Shown: positions 27,501-36,687 of the stretch, one piece after another | Numbering within the stretch: position 1 is the stretch's first letter | How the letters are laid out: every line of letters starts with the position of its first letter | Assembly (NCBI GenBank): GCA_916610825.1 | Contig: OU744450.1 | Coordinates: forward strand, 7,150,030 to 7,214,029 | Reading direction: 5' to 3' | From: Haliclystus octoradiatus | Taxonomy: Eukaryota; Cnidaria; Staurozoa; Stauromedusae; Haliclystidae | DNA: 64,000 nt | The notes under the pieces: model-generated | Told to the model about the DNA's origin: nothing | Databases searched by the model: none | What the model saw: the letters and a program-made list of their open reading frames with translations, nothing else | Translations under genes and position numbers: made by a program

Positions 27501-28048
27501 GCATGTTTCAGGCATACAAATGTGTTGAAAATCAAACCTGTATGTTTAAATCAAGTACACTAGATATTTTTTTGACTCTACATATCAAAAGCATATTGCA
27601 TTAACATGTGATATCTAATATGCAATGAAATCAGTGTGTGAATAATAAAATATAAGAATATTAAAATAAATAACCAGACAAAATGAATTCAAATTTACTC
27701 ACTAACCTCTAGTTCCTGAACAGTTGAATAACTAACAATAAGAAACCCATCAATGACGTCCTCTTCATAATTATTACTTTGCTTTCTTTTACGATTATTA
27801 TTTTGATTAACTTTCACTCTTTCTAACATATTATTATCTGATGATCCTTTATTTCCCTCAACGTGTGCTACTGATGTATCGTCAGTGTTGATTGCTAATA
27901 AATTGTTGTCGAAGTCACCGGCACGATCATCAAATAGCTGGTTTTTAAACGATGTAATATCTTTCTTACTTTCCAATTTTTCCAATTCATGATTTATTCC
28001 TGTGTTATCGGCTTTCTTTTTCGTCTTCACTGCTTTCTTTTTCTCCAT
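3570..28048 (-). CDS. AUTS2/fibrosin-family protein, 823 aa in 10 exons
   Basis: Exons on the minus strand, 5' to 3': 28048-27707, 15239-15060, 14444-14280, 10244-10202, 9331-8930, 8283-8006, 6822-6733, 5712-5653, 5223-5049, 4306-3570. All have AG/GT borders and compatible phases, and the total of 2472 nt is 824 codons including TAG. The ATG has an in-frame stop upstream. Family marks are an acidic EEDVIDGF motif at residues 95-102 (AUTS2/FBRSL1 have E-E-x-I-D-G-F), a His-x repeat at 421-439 like the vertebrate HX repeat, and GKWCGLHIKIA at 503-513 matching AUTS2 GKWCAMHVHIAW. A FGGLG motif follows in the last exon. Residues 115-174 are Lys-rich. Vertebrate AUTS2 is nuclear, binds PCGF3/5-PRC1 with CK2, and recruits p300 through the HX region to activate transcription. 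The same role here is inference. The intron between the first two exons is 12.5 kb and could hide further exons. No domain appears lost, but the protein is shorter than the roughly 1260 aa of human AUTS2. Confidence 0.88.
4360..4475 (+). repeat. Dispersed repeat, copy of 11885-11995
   Basis: The stretch from TTATTTCGCAGT through TTCTGTTGAAAATTTAA to AAAGTTAATTGTGAA recurs at 11885-11995 in the same orientation with modest divergence. Both copies lie in introns of the AUTS2-like gene. Confidence 0.7.
6181..6198 (+). repeat. Poly(C) tract
   Basis: An almost pure run of C in AT-rich intronic DNA. Similar tracts lie at 34539-34549 (C) and 41878-41890 (G). The lengths may be unreliable in an assembly. 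Confidence 0.6.
6905..7035 (+). repeat. Dispersed repeat family A (partial)
   Basis: Contains GAGCAAATTCAGAAGAACA and a later CAGAAGGCTGAACGTTTTG block. The same order of blocks is seen at 9748-9925 and 60047-60210. Confidence 0.6.
8455..8817 (-). mobile_element. tRNA-derived SINE, near full length
   Basis: On the minus strand it starts GGGAGGATTAGCTCACATGG. It has a pol III A box (TAGCTCACATGGCAGAG, 8793-8809) and a B box (GGTTCAAATTCC, 8743-8754) with tRNA-like spacing, and is followed by a tRNA-unrelated body. The body includes an 11-bp stem with a TTTC loop at 8492-8517. Its head recurs at 39747-39862 and its tail at 41177-41304, both in the same orientation. It sits in an AUTS2-like intron. 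Confidence 0.78.
9575..9660 (+). repeat. Dispersed repeat, inverted copy of 22605-22712
   Basis: ATAGTGGGATTGTT, TTGGTATAG and CAGAGCATTTATA occur in this order here and, in reverse complement, at 22605-22712. The second copy runs directly into a candidate hammerhead motif that this copy lacks. Confidence 0.65.
9748..9925 (+). repeat. Dispersed repeat family A
   Basis: Starts GACGGGGTCCGACAAACTG, then CCTGGGATCCTAGATCCCGG and AAGGCTAGAGCAAA. It shares this head with 15340-15550, 18322-18535, 51401-51455 and 60047-60210. Confidence 0.65.
10375..10520 (+). repeat. Dispersed repeat family B
   Basis: A locally GC-rich block (GGCCCGCTGAGAGGGGGTTA ... GGACCAGGGCAAATT ... GGGCCCGCAA) that recurs at 30508-30655 as GGGCCACCGAGAGGTGGGGT ... 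GGGCCTGGGCAATTTATGGG. It stands out from its AT-rich surroundings. Confidence 0.65.
11885..11995 (+). repeat. Dispersed repeat, copy of 4360-4475
   Basis: Same orientation and block order as 4360-4475, in another intron of the same gene. Confidence 0.7.
13547..13745 (+). repeat. Dispersed repeat family C
   Basis: Contains GTACCCAAAATG, TTCTTCAAATTT and GGAGACCCAAAAAGTTAC. The same blocks appear at 18895-19110 and 45010-45180. It lies in the intron between the exons at 10202-10244 and 14280-14444. Confidence 0.65.
15340..15550 (+). repeat. Dispersed repeat family A, long copy
   Basis: Starts CAGGGTTCAATAAAATGG and runs through GATTCTGGGACTCAGAGTCC and GAAATTGTTGTATACA to GACAATCAACGTAAAATT. 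It is collinear over about 200 bp with 18322-18535. Confidence 0.75.
17204..17385 (+). mobile_element. Pogo-like MITE (degenerate)
   Basis: Collinear with the intact copy at 30003-30187. It includes AATTTCGGATAAGTGGAAAT, ATTCGGATAACTGCAATGAA and the right end GACTTGCACTTAAGCGGGGT...CACTG followed by TA. The left terminus is eroded. Confidence 0.65.
17399..17525 (-). mobile_element. Pogo-like MITE end, inverted relative to neighbour
   Basis: Starts close to GTGTAACCCGCTTAAATT, then AAGTCAAAATTGCCAACG. This is the reverse of the right half of the neighbouring copy. The two copies abut tail to tail. Confidence 0.55.
18322..18535 (+). repeat. Dispersed repeat family A, long copy
   Basis: Starts CAGGGTTCGATAAAATGGAG and stays collinear with 15340-15550 through the CGTAAAATTTGAAAGATGTG block, with scattered changes. 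Confidence 0.75.
18895..19110 (+). repeat. Dispersed repeat family C
   Basis: GCAGTACCCAAAAAATTCC, AAAGTTCTTCAATG and GGAGACCCAAAAAGTTCC match 13547-13745 and 45010-45180. Confidence 0.65.
19640..19746 (+). repeat. Microsatellites (TA-rich, then GATGT units)
   Basis: TATATAATATGTATATAG-type repeats at 19640-19695 are followed by imperfect GATGT/GATGTGAT units at 19706-19746. A shorter GTGAT array lies at 623-643 after the first ShKT exon. Confidence 0.85.
19816..19865 (+). ncRNA. Candidate minimal type I hammerhead ribozyme
   Basis: Core CTGATGA (19823-19829) and GAAA (19843-19846) are present. Stem I AGCAGTA (19816-19822) pairs with TGCTGCT (19859-19865) over seven positions with one wobble. 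Stem II GGC/GCC (19831-19833 with 19839-19841) is capped by a possible T-G pair, but the closing position next to the core is an A-A mismatch. Stem III is ACA/TGT (19846-19848 with 19855-19857) with a six-base loop. The cleavage triplet is GTC, with the cut after 19858. Very short stem III is known in hammerheads of Penelope-like retroelements and retrozymes. The fold follows from the sequence; activity and origin are inferred. Confidence 0.6.
20160..20695. other. CpG-rich patch with a CRE palindrome inside the large intron
   Basis: CG dinucleotides are much denser here than in the flanks (roughly thirty over 530 bases by eye). It contains TGACGTCA at 20684-20691, the canonical CREB/ATF site. 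Two adjacent minus-strand open frames of 71 and 72 codons (20669-20454 and 20450-20232) show no family I know. It could be an alternative promoter or first exon of the AUTS2-like gene, or an inserted element. Confidence 0.35.
22552..22593 (-). ncRNA. Candidate minimal type I hammerhead ribozyme
   Basis: On the minus strand the core CTGATGA covers 22589-22583. Stem II CACC-TTCT-GGTG follows with a T-T mismatch next to the core, then GAAA (22568-22565). Stem III is ACT/AGT with loop TGA, the cleavage site TA is at 22557-22556, and stem I CCGC (22593-22590) pairs with GCGG (22555-22552). All conserved core positions are present in 42 nt. The upstream flank belongs to the repeat shared with 9575-9660, so it lies at the edge of a mobile element, as expected for ribozymes in Penelope-like element terminal repeats. 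Confidence 0.65.
22605..22712 (-). repeat. Mobile-element flank of the hammerhead candidate
   Basis: Reverse complement of the repeat at 9575-9660, ending about 12 bases before the ribozyme core on the minus strand. It probably belongs to the same element as the ribozyme. Confidence 0.55.
22922..22965 (-). ncRNA. Degenerate second hammerhead-like motif
   Basis: Minus strand CTGATGA (22960-22954), short stem II CGT/ACG, and GAAA (22940-22937) occur about 370 bases upstream of the better copy in the same orientation. CTGT before the core and ACAG downstream could form stem I. Stem III and the cleavage site are not convincing, so this looks like a decayed copy in tandem with 22552-22593. Confidence 0.35.
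24690..24950 (+). repeat. CATGAAA-rich repeat, also at 50283-50425
   Basis: Repeated CCATGAAAA and TGTGAAAATAC motifs end in TTTTTCATGGTTTTGATGCC. The same ending and internal motifs occur at 50283-50425 in an SR-gene intron. Confidence 0.55.
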
Positions 28049-28450
28049 GTCAGCTCGAAAGGGGAAGCCGTTCTGTGTGATCTAACAGCGGCAAAATAAT
28101 ATTAACGAATGAATCTTCCCTGAAATAAGATGTTAAACAGACTGTTAAAGAGCAGGTCACCTCGATCATTTAGCCCAGTATTTATCAGCAGGATCAACAA
28201 TAATACGAATGAATTCTTGATCAAGAGAAATTCTTGCCCTGTGTGAGAAGCTTGCTGTCTCCCGCGACTACGTTTGGCGACGGTCTGTGTCTGCTGGCGG
28301 CCGATTTGAACGTTGCGACCGTGTCTTCTTTGGTACGCTGGGCCAACACAACTCACGCTGATGGACAAGTGAGAAATTACACGATGAAATTTGACCCGCC
28401 TCCAATTGTGCTATAACCACTTGAGCCGTCAATCAACGCCAGCTGGTTGC
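28049..28450 (-). promoter_or_regulatory. 5' UTR and promoter region of AUTS2-like gene
   Basis: GC and CpG content rise sharply directly upstream of the ATG (CCCGCGACTACG, GCGACGG, GCGGCCG, GTTGCGCGTCAC), then the sequence returns to AT-rich. This suits a CpG-type promoter and 5' UTR. No TATA box or exact transcription start can be assigned. Confidence 0.5.
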
Positions 28451-29867
28451 GCGTCACTGATCGCAGTCAAACCTTGTTCAAACCATGTTCAAACTTTACA
28501 ACGCTTGGGTTAACTTCAACTAACTTCTAACATAATGATGCTTTTAATTAAATTTGATGAGATGTAAATCTCAATTTATGATTGTAATGATATTATTATT
28601 TCTTTCACAAATTTCTTTAATTTTATTTGAATTTCTTCATGCTAAAACTATATAAACTATATCTGATTTGTTCCATTTATGATTCAGTACAGGCGTACTG
28701 ATGCATGGATGTGACAGTGTGGCACTAACAATAATGCCTTTACGTCTTTCATAAATCTAATTTCATTAATACGGTATTATGTTCATTTGAAACTTTCTAC
28801 AAACTATGTTCGATCTGCAAAAGCTAAATATTCTCTTTTATTGGTCACAGTGAAAATAAATTGAATTGTCATATTTACAAATCCCGATATAAGTCTGTGA
28901 ATATCTCTCCAATCAAAGATTTTTCAGTTCGAAGAATTTACTCATTCCCTAAGTTTCCATAGATATATAAGTTAATAGTTAATTCAGATCATAAAAAGAT
29001 AACAAGATAATAGTTGATCGTGATCATATATTCATATTATATTCCAGGGGGTAACTCCCAGATTTGACAGCTATACGGGGACGACTTGCCAAGTTTTTCT
29101 GTTCATATTCCGCCCTGAGATAAAATAATTTTGGGAAAGAAATCTCAGACTTTGAGTCATGTTTGGACCTTCTAATACAGTTTAGCGGATCTGCTGAGAA
29201 CGCCAATTACCAATTGTATACCAATTGAGCTTAGTTTTTAATGTTACTATTCTATATTCATATATTTACGTCAACATTTATTAGTTTTTTGTTTTGTTTT
29301 TATTATGAAACCGAACTTAAATTCCCAAGCGGATTCAATCCGCTCAATATTGTTTTAAATGTTAAAATATACATTTATCAGCATGCAAATTGTTAGATCT
29401 ACAGTATTTCATTTTAAAACTTATATACTACTATAAATTAAAAACTCTACTGAATTTTAAACCTATATATTTATGTGCAATTTAAAAATTTTATTCTCTT
29501 GGAAATGTCTAGAGACATCAGCCGAAACTATGGCCGAAATGAAGTTGAGAATACTAATAAAATTGAGAAACTTTTGCCACTGACTTTTTACTTAAAATAT
29601 TTTAAGAAGAAGATACTGATCAGATTTATTAGTTTATATTGATATGTCTAAAAGTCTTGAAACAGCTGCATGTTCGAAGCTCATTCTAAACGATTATGTA
29701 TATGTGATGTCAAACAGTTATACTACATTTTAATAGATTATTATTGGTAATTATTATATCAGTTCTGCTCTGTTTTGATCATCATAATTCTTGTGATATC
29801 ATTATATAGTATTTGTATTGAGTGTGATTAGCAATTCTATGATGATATGATATGATGTATTTTTGTC

Positions 29868-29892
29868 AATAAAGATCAATAAAGATCAATAC
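29868..29892 (+). mobile_element. Possible non-LTR retroelement 3' tail
   Basis: TTTTTGTCAATAAAG is followed by tandem ATCAATAAAG units, as at the 3' ends of many CR1/RTE-like elements. No coding part is recognisable upstream. Confidence 0.35.
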
Positions 29893-30002
29893 TAACTGGC
29901 AGATGGAGGAAGGTATTAGCCTTCACTTACATGTAGCCGTAATTCGTAAAATACATATTACAAAGTTCAAAATACAAAATACATACATAGCCATATACCA
30001 TA

Positions 30003-30187
30003 CAGTGTATCCCGCTTATGTGCAATTCGGATAAGTTAAATTCCCGCTTTTCTGCAACTTGGCTTTGAAACCTGTGAAACAATTTTCTGGTCAAGTCCTT
30101 GATAAACTATTTCGGATAACTGCAAATTCGGATAAATGCAATGAAAACCGCTGGCAATTTTGACTTGCACTTAAGCGGGTTACACTG
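30003..30187 (+). mobile_element. Pogo/Tigger-like MITE, intact ends
   Basis: 185 bp with terminal inverted repeats CAGTGTATCCCGCTTATGTG and, at the right, the complement of CAGTGTAACCCGCTTAAGTG. It is flanked on both sides by TA (30001-30002 and 30188-30189), the target duplication of Tc1-mariner/pogo elements. CAGTGTA...CGCTTA termini are typical of pogo relatives. It has no coding capacity. Related decayed copies lie at 17204-17525. Confidence 0.8.
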
Positions 30188-30507
30188 TATATTCAATTTA
30201 AAAGCAATGCAAATTTAGCATTTACAATGCTTTGCCATAAATCAATTGCATTTAATCTTGATTTAAAGGTTGCCATCGTTGGTGCAATTACAACTTCATG
30301 TCTAATCTATTATTGGTTGTAATTTCTATATTCCCCTTGATTAGTTTGGTGGTCAAGTTCGGCGGTTGTGAATTGCTATTGTCGGAAGTACTCTTCCGAA
30401 GAGTGCTTACTTATTCGACGTAAAGGATGTCTAAAATGTTATAACGACCCTTCATAACAACAGCATGTAATAAGACTTTGTTTCTATCATCTTTCTATGG
30501 AATCATT

Positions 30508-30655
30508 CATGGGCCACCGAGAGGTGGGGTAAGAAGGCAACTGCCCCAGGGCCTGGGCAATTTATGGGACTCGCAAGGTTTCCCTGGTATATTTTGATTG
30601 TAAATTTGAGGTTGGTTACGGAAATATTTTAAAGTCTTTAATAAGTAATAAAACT
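30508..30655 (+). repeat. Dispersed repeat family B
   Basis: Second copy of the block at 10375-10520, with the same order of motifs and moderate divergence. Confidence 0.65.
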
Positions 30656-31224
30656 TGTGTATATAGACCTATGCAACTATATCTGTATATAAAGTAATTG
30701 TAATTTGTATCGGCAAAAAAATCAATTTGAGTGCGCAATGCTAAAAGCAGAGCAATATAAATAGCAGATCAAAGATCACGAGTTTACTCCGTTACTCAAT
30801 AAACCAATTGTACATGGTATTGCAGATGTTCGATTTGATCAATTATTTAATATCGAATCATCAAAATATTCCTTGAGGTCACATTCATTAACATTAAAAT
30901 CAATGTGAATTAGTAAAACTGACTGTGTTCGATACCAGTTTTGTTGTAGAGTGATACTTTGGTGGAATTCTCTATCAGAAAAAATTGTAACCTCAACCAG
31001 TTTTTCTACCTTTAAAAGATGTCTTGATGCGACAAGCCTCTCATCTTTTTGCAAGGTATTTTCGTAATCTAAAACCAAGTTTCGTCATATATATATATAA
31101 TGCAGCATGTAAACAAACAATAATTTTGCATGCTTATAAATTCAATATTAATTTTCATTAACATTATAATTGTAACTATTAGGCTACATTTTAATAAGAG
31201 ATCACATTATGTGACTCTCCTTTG

Positions 31225-31262
31225 TTTTGCCTGTCAATTTTGACAAAATAAAGAAATGAAAT
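31225..31262 (+). mobile_element. Possible non-LTR retroelement 3' tail
   Basis: TTTTGACAAAATAAAG followed by AAATGAAATGAAA resembles the 3' end and target-primed tail of CR1/L2-type elements. No coding body is visible. Confidence 0.35.
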
Positions 31263-32573
31263 GAAAAAACTTGAAATCTAGGTTGTGAGTGCAGGCTTAG
31301 TATAAAAACAGTATATGAGTGGCTGAATCGCTATCAACCCAGAAAACATTTTTGTGGAAATTCATACCCGCCTTGAAATCAAACTTGCATGCCATTAGTC
31401 TGTTCACTGACCTTGACATGCGATCGACCTGATTTAAATAATAGTCCCAGACATATGTAATAATATTAATTCATTATGGAGCAAGTTTATTATAATGAAT
31501 ACATCGAATTGACAACTTGCGAATTTATATTGGATTTAAATTATAATATGAACAATATTACGCATATATTAAACGCTTTCTGTGCAATATGGACTACTGT
31601 ATATAATAAACACAAGTAATACGTCATGATGCATAAGGGATATTTAAGGAAATCAAGAGCTGCTGAGGCGAGTGATTTTCTGAAGCCTTTTGTTTGAGTA
31701 CCTCATAGCAACCCGAGTGTTTATATATAACTCATATTGCACAAAAAAGTGTTTTTTTATATTGAATTTATAATTCTACCTATACACTAATCCTCTTTAC
31801 GCAAACATTATAATTTCAATAAAGTTTTTGATATTGAGACAACCAAACTCCAGACATACGAGACATGCGACATTTGAAAGATTTTTCCGTTTTATTTTGA
31901 TATTCGAATAAAATCTTTTCAATGGAAGAGGATCAAAAATTTTGAAGGCCACATAGTTTATTAAGAAATCCGCAGGATTGGTACTTTTTTCGCCGATTCT
32001 GGTTATAATGACTATATATGTATGACTGCATGTATACACTTCTCTGCGGATTATTCAGTCATTGACTTGGCATAAGTGTTTAATTCCTGGTCATTTAATG
32101 GGCCCAGCTATAAATTCCATACGATTAAATTAATTGTTACACAGGGGTTGCACAATATATAACATTCAAACAAGGATGATTTGATTTGCTTTGAAGATGA
32201 AAATAAACCGGGAGAAAAACAATATATTTATGAAAGACATGAAACAAAGAAAGAGCCTATAGCATGAAATGCGTATAGATTTTGACTATGGAATTCAAAT
32301 TATTTAATGTTTTATCATAAAGGCAATTAGACTCTTGAATTGAAGATTTTTATCATTAGGGCTTAATTACATTTCTTCTAAAAGAAAATTCGATAATGTA
32401 TAATATATAGTAACTGCAAGGTAGTGGTTTGAAGTTCTTAAACTTTTGGGAATCGAAGTTACAGAGTTTAATTATCTCAATGTGTTCTTATACATTGTGT
32501 TCTTTTGACGCTAGGGTAAGGTGATAGCCTACGATTTTTTAGGCTATTGCAACACCAGTTTCGATTTGCATGT

Positions 32574-33170
32574 ATTATAGGAACATTTTATTAATATATG
32601 CCATAACATGACTGCGGAGCAAATGCTTTTAAATTATATACTTGGTGCTCTACAAAGTTTACGAAGCTGGCTGCTGCAAATCTACAATCTGTGTATAGTA
32701 TAGTAACATAGTTCCATATAGAAAATCAACCAATCGTATGGACACTTTGGCTATCAGATTGTTATTGGGCATAGTTTAGAATTATTCACTGTGGTATATT
32801 AAACCAGTTAGAGTCAAAAAAATTTTTTTTTCAAATATGCACTGGAACTAGTTCCAGGCTCTTATCGTTAAAACTAAGATAGAAATGAAAAAGGCATGGA
32901 ACTAGCTCCGGTGCACATTTTATAATATTTTTGACTCTAATTTGTTCAGAATATAATATGATATATGATTGTAGACTATTCCGAATAACAATCTAACAGT
33001 CAAAGTGTCCATGTGATTGGCTGATTTTTCTATGGAACTATGTTACTATACTATACACAGATTGTAGATTTGCAGCAGCCAGCTTCGTAAACTTTGTAGA
33101 GCACCAAGTACATAAAAGCATTTGCTCCACAGTCATGTTATGAGATATATTAATAAATTGTTCCTATAAT
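32574..33170. mobile_element. Long inverted-repeat (fold-back) element, 597 bp
   Basis: The left half, starting ATTATAGGAACA, is the imperfect reverse complement of the right half, ending TGTTCCTATAAT. Arms of nearly 280 bases share blocks such as GTGCTCTACAAAGTTTACGA and CTGCTGCAAATCTACAATCT. The centre near 32870 holds AACTAGTTCC and AACTAGCTCC in opposing halves. There is no ORF. It is a MITE or fold-back element of unknown superfamily. A third, more diverged half copy lies at 33196-33295. Confidence 0.85.
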
Positions 33171-33195
33171 GTCTCCATATCATTATTTAATTTCT

Positions 33196-33295
33196 TCTAT
33201 GGGACTATCAACTAGCTCACCTACTACACGGATTGTAGATTTGCGCTGGGCTGGCTGCTACCTACAAAAGCAAATTGGCTTCAAGACAATACAGT
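33196..33295 (+). repeat. Diverged half copy of the fold-back element
   Basis: CTATGGGACTATCAACTAG and GGATTGTAGATTTGCGCTGG parallel the right arm of 32574-33170. Confidence 0.6.
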
Positions 33296-33720
33296 AAGCC
33301 TCTTTGGAGAACCTTTTTGTAGTTAATACCAATCCCTAGAGGAATTTAATTTACTTTGTTTATCCCAACTCAGAACAATGAATCTTATAAGACTCCGAAG
33401 AGGCTTATAGAGAAGTATCCTGCTTTGACGCCTTGTCGGTTGTCTTCAATGGTCCATATGTTAACAAACAATTCAGGAGGCAGGCTGGATTCTTATAAAG
33501 TCTACATAAGACATCGATTTCAACATATATATTATGGTAACACAAAGACTATGTTGGTAGTGCAAAGAATCAATGTTGTTTACTCTCCAGGGAATTATCC
33601 TGTATGATTTTTGGTGTCTTTGTGGGGCAGAGATATAGATTTCATAAAGCAATTTGTAAAAGTTCCAAAGGCACATGTCATCATTTCATTACGTTATTTT
33701 TGAATGTAATAATGCAACAG

Positions 33721-33811
33721 CGGTTTTTGTTCTGATATAAATATTACGCGCTGGCACGGTCAAGAGTCTTGACCGTGCCAGCGCGTAATATTTATATCAG
33801 AACAAAAACCG
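33721..33811. repeat. Perfect 91-bp palindrome (45-bp arms, 1-nt spacer)
   Basis: 33721-33765 and 33767-33811 are exact reverse complements around a single G at 33766. The arm includes GCGCTGGCACGGTCAAGA at the centre side. Pairing stops abruptly at both outer ends. There are no mismatches over 45 pairs. Confidence 0.95.
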
Positions 33812-36284
33812 ACTCAAGACCACTGAAGAGGCTCGGAAATTGCAGCTGTATTCAGTTTAACCATATATCATTGTCGTTTTTTCTTTATCTTTTTAAAATA
33901 AAATTTATTAAATCAGCTAATACTTGAAAATTATTATCGTTTTCTACTCAGTTAATGTAATGGCTGCCACCTATTTTGATCACTGTTTTGATGCAGCCCG
34001 GCCAAAACTATGACAATAAGTGGATCGTCATATTACTATAGCCGATCGTCATATTAAAAGTAGTGATATTAACTTGCTTTCACACTATTACACTGCCTAT
34101 ATTTTTATAGCATGACAAAATATGAATGTTCCCGGTCACTGAACTTAACAAAGATGAAAGAAATATTAATGACCTAGATCTCACAGCTGGTTAATTAGAG
34201 TTCTTTATTGTGCGTTTTTATCTGAAACTTGAATGGGACGTCCCAAACTGTGCCTCTCTGATAGAACTCCTTAGCGACTCGATATTTATAATATTTATGC
34301 CTCAGTATATAAATCCAATCGTGAGGAGCTATAAAAACCAATCCCTCACTGTTGCACCTGGGGTATAGTTTAGAATTATTGTTCTGATACCTTAGAGAGA
34401 AAATGGCCGTTCGTTCAGTAACCAGAGCTAGCTGGAAGCCATACGTTTCCCAACAGTAGCGCAATCATGCACTTGCTTCTTTCATTTTGATAATATATTT
34501 TACAATTATTTTGTTTTAGCTCTAATGTATGATATTGCCCCCCCCCCCATGGTATTTATGATTTTTATGATGTTGACCAAACTGAAAATTGGTTTTATGA
34601 GGGATACATTAAAGCCCAGAGGGACATCCATACATCGGATATACGGAGACATGCCATTTTTAAGAGGACTCTTAATTTCCAGATTCTTGTGAAATTATAC
34701 ATTGTCCATTTAGAGATTTTCAAAATCTTGAGAACTCTTCCTTTGTTTTACTCGAAAAAGAATGAAATTTTAGGATCTTCGTCTCATTTACTGTGAAATT
34801 TTACGGTTTCCTCTGTTTTTGAAAATGGCACAGCCTCGTCAAAATATTACCGAACTACCCCCTCCTCCCCCGGGCATAAAAGAGTGGATATTAACTGTAG
34901 ATGTAGCTGTTTAACTGTATTTAGTATAACCATCTGACTAAGTTTAGCTGTATATAGTCTAACCATCTGACCATCATGTAATAACATTAGTGAAGAATAT
35001 CTAGGGACGAATTTTGAGTGTATTGCCAAGTATAACATCACTATTATAGAGCAAATGTTTCATATGGTATAAAGATCAATTTACTATATAATAGCATATT
35101 ATAGATATTGATATTTGACAGTCACATTGTAAGAATGTGCGTTCCCTTTCGCCTAGCATATTTACTACACAAAAAACGCCACAAAACACAATTCACAGTC
35201 TGTATTGTGCATCACTACGAGTCTGTATTGCGCATCATATACTTTTCTCATTATTGTGTTATGTAGCTAGAAAGAAGCAATGTCTACGAATGTATTATCT
35301 TGGTATTATTAAGATACGTAATTATATATCTACTAATGTACCAACAGCGTATATTTGTTTTCAGATAGACCAAACTATTTCGTGTACGTTTCCCAACTGA
35401 TAATAATATTACAGTTAATATATCTTGCAAGGGCAAGAGATGCTCTATGAAAGCCTGGAAGATAAATTTTCTACATTTTCATGTCAAATATTACCATTTG
35501 TTACATTATAAAACTTGTATTATTATACGTGATCGACAACCATAAAATTCGCCACAACAATGCTCAAAATGTCTTTAAACAAAAGATCGTACTATAGATA
35601 TATGGTACAAAACACTAAGCTTTATAGTCATGAAACTATATAGACTGCATTCTTTATATGGATGAATATAAATAACTCAATTAAGGACTTTTATTTTAAA
35701 TACATGAGCTACAGAAGATTTGATTGAAATCGCTAAGGGTCAGTATAGCCTCTGTATAATAACCTTTTAGAATCACTTCTTGTCTTTTTGTCTATCTTTA
35801 TCTCGTGGGTTCTCAGATTAAACTTGTATGGATTATGTAAGTTGTGAATACATTACATCTCGAAGAAGATTTCTTCAGAATATAGTCTCTATGTCCGAGA
35901 TACTTGAAGAAAAGGTTCTGAACACAGACTATATATGTACGATGAGGAGGGAAAATATTTAACGCTCCGTTTGATTTGATTTTTATTATTTATCATTTAG
36001 AAATCGATTTTTATGAACTAAAATCCAAATTAAAATTCCAATAGAATAACGGTTAAATTCTTGAAAGATCTCAACAGATGGGTGCAGAGGTGTACGGCCA
36101 TAGACTTTGTCTACGGCGCCCTCTCCATGGACTCAAAATTTTCTGGTTCCCAATTCAAAAATGGAATCCTGCTGAAGATTGTGAGTCCGAGTCCAGTGCT
36201 ACAGAATTATATATATATATATATTGGTCAAAGTCCGGCTCCAACTCAATCTATACCAACCAAATTTTCACTCTAGTACGGCTT
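33812..36284. other. Intergenic, nothing recognised
   Basis: AT-rich sequence with a poly(C) tract near 34540 and a short TA microsatellite near 36210. Open frames here (for example 34195-34464 on the minus strand, 89 codons) have no family resemblance I can see. Confidence 0.5.
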
Positions 36285-36687
36285 AAGCCCTGAGCAAACG
36301 ACGGCAACTTTCACGCTACAAATCTGTTTTAGTCTGACGTGTGTTTTTCATGTTCTGAAGCAGTCTTTTCAGGAGCGACTAAACGGTTCCAACTTTCTCA
36401 AGATTTTTCTAGAACAACTCAGGCTGGGCTTAAAGGGAAGCCATAGACAAGTCATAGCATCGAAAGAGTTCGATTTCGAACGAAATAGTTCGAAAAGGAT
36501 AACGAAGACGTTCGATAACAAAAATCCTTGGAAAGACTTAAAAAATGTTTGATGGCCATCAAACACAATGTGACAGATAAAGTACACGATGCAACACGTC
36601 AGACAAAATCGAAAGAGTGGCTAAAGGACAAGGATTTTCGAAGGATATAAAAGTCGCGCAAATGTTGCCGTCGTTTGCCCCGGGCTT
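36285..36687. mobile_element. MITE with AAGCCC...GCAAACGACGGCAAC termini, 403 bp
   Basis: The left end AAGCCCTGAGCAAACGACGG matches the reverse complement of the right end AAGCCCGGGGCAAACGACGG with two mismatches, and the match continues for several bases. The interior contains TTCGAA-rich short inverted motifs and no transposase. The superfamily is not certain. Confidence 0.8.

Larger units (their letters stand above)
15240..27706 (-). other. Large first intron of AUTS2-like gene
   Basis: A 12.5-kb intron with donor GTTAGT at 27701-27706 and acceptor TTTATTTCAG next to 15239. It holds repeat families A and C, two or three pogo-like MITEs, microsatellites, a CpG-rich patch at 20160-20695 and the hammerhead candidates at 19816-19865 and 22552-22593. 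From about 23 to 27.7 kb I see only AT-rich sequence and short simple repeats. I found no convincing extra coding exon. Confidence 0.7.
28451..32573. other. Gene-poor intergenic stretch
   Basis: No convincing exon is visible. It contains one pogo-like MITE, one family B repeat and two LINE-like 3' tails, given separately. The rest is AT-rich with no structure I can name. Confidence 0.6.

Noticed and set aside
33721-33811. Palindrome as a transcription terminator or bacterial-type hairpin
   Set aside because: Eukaryotic intergenic DNA, no gene ends here, and the arm is far longer than a terminator stem.
34195-34464. 89-codon minus-strand frame
   Set aside because: No recognisable motif, no splice or poly(A) context; length is expected by chance in 64 kb.
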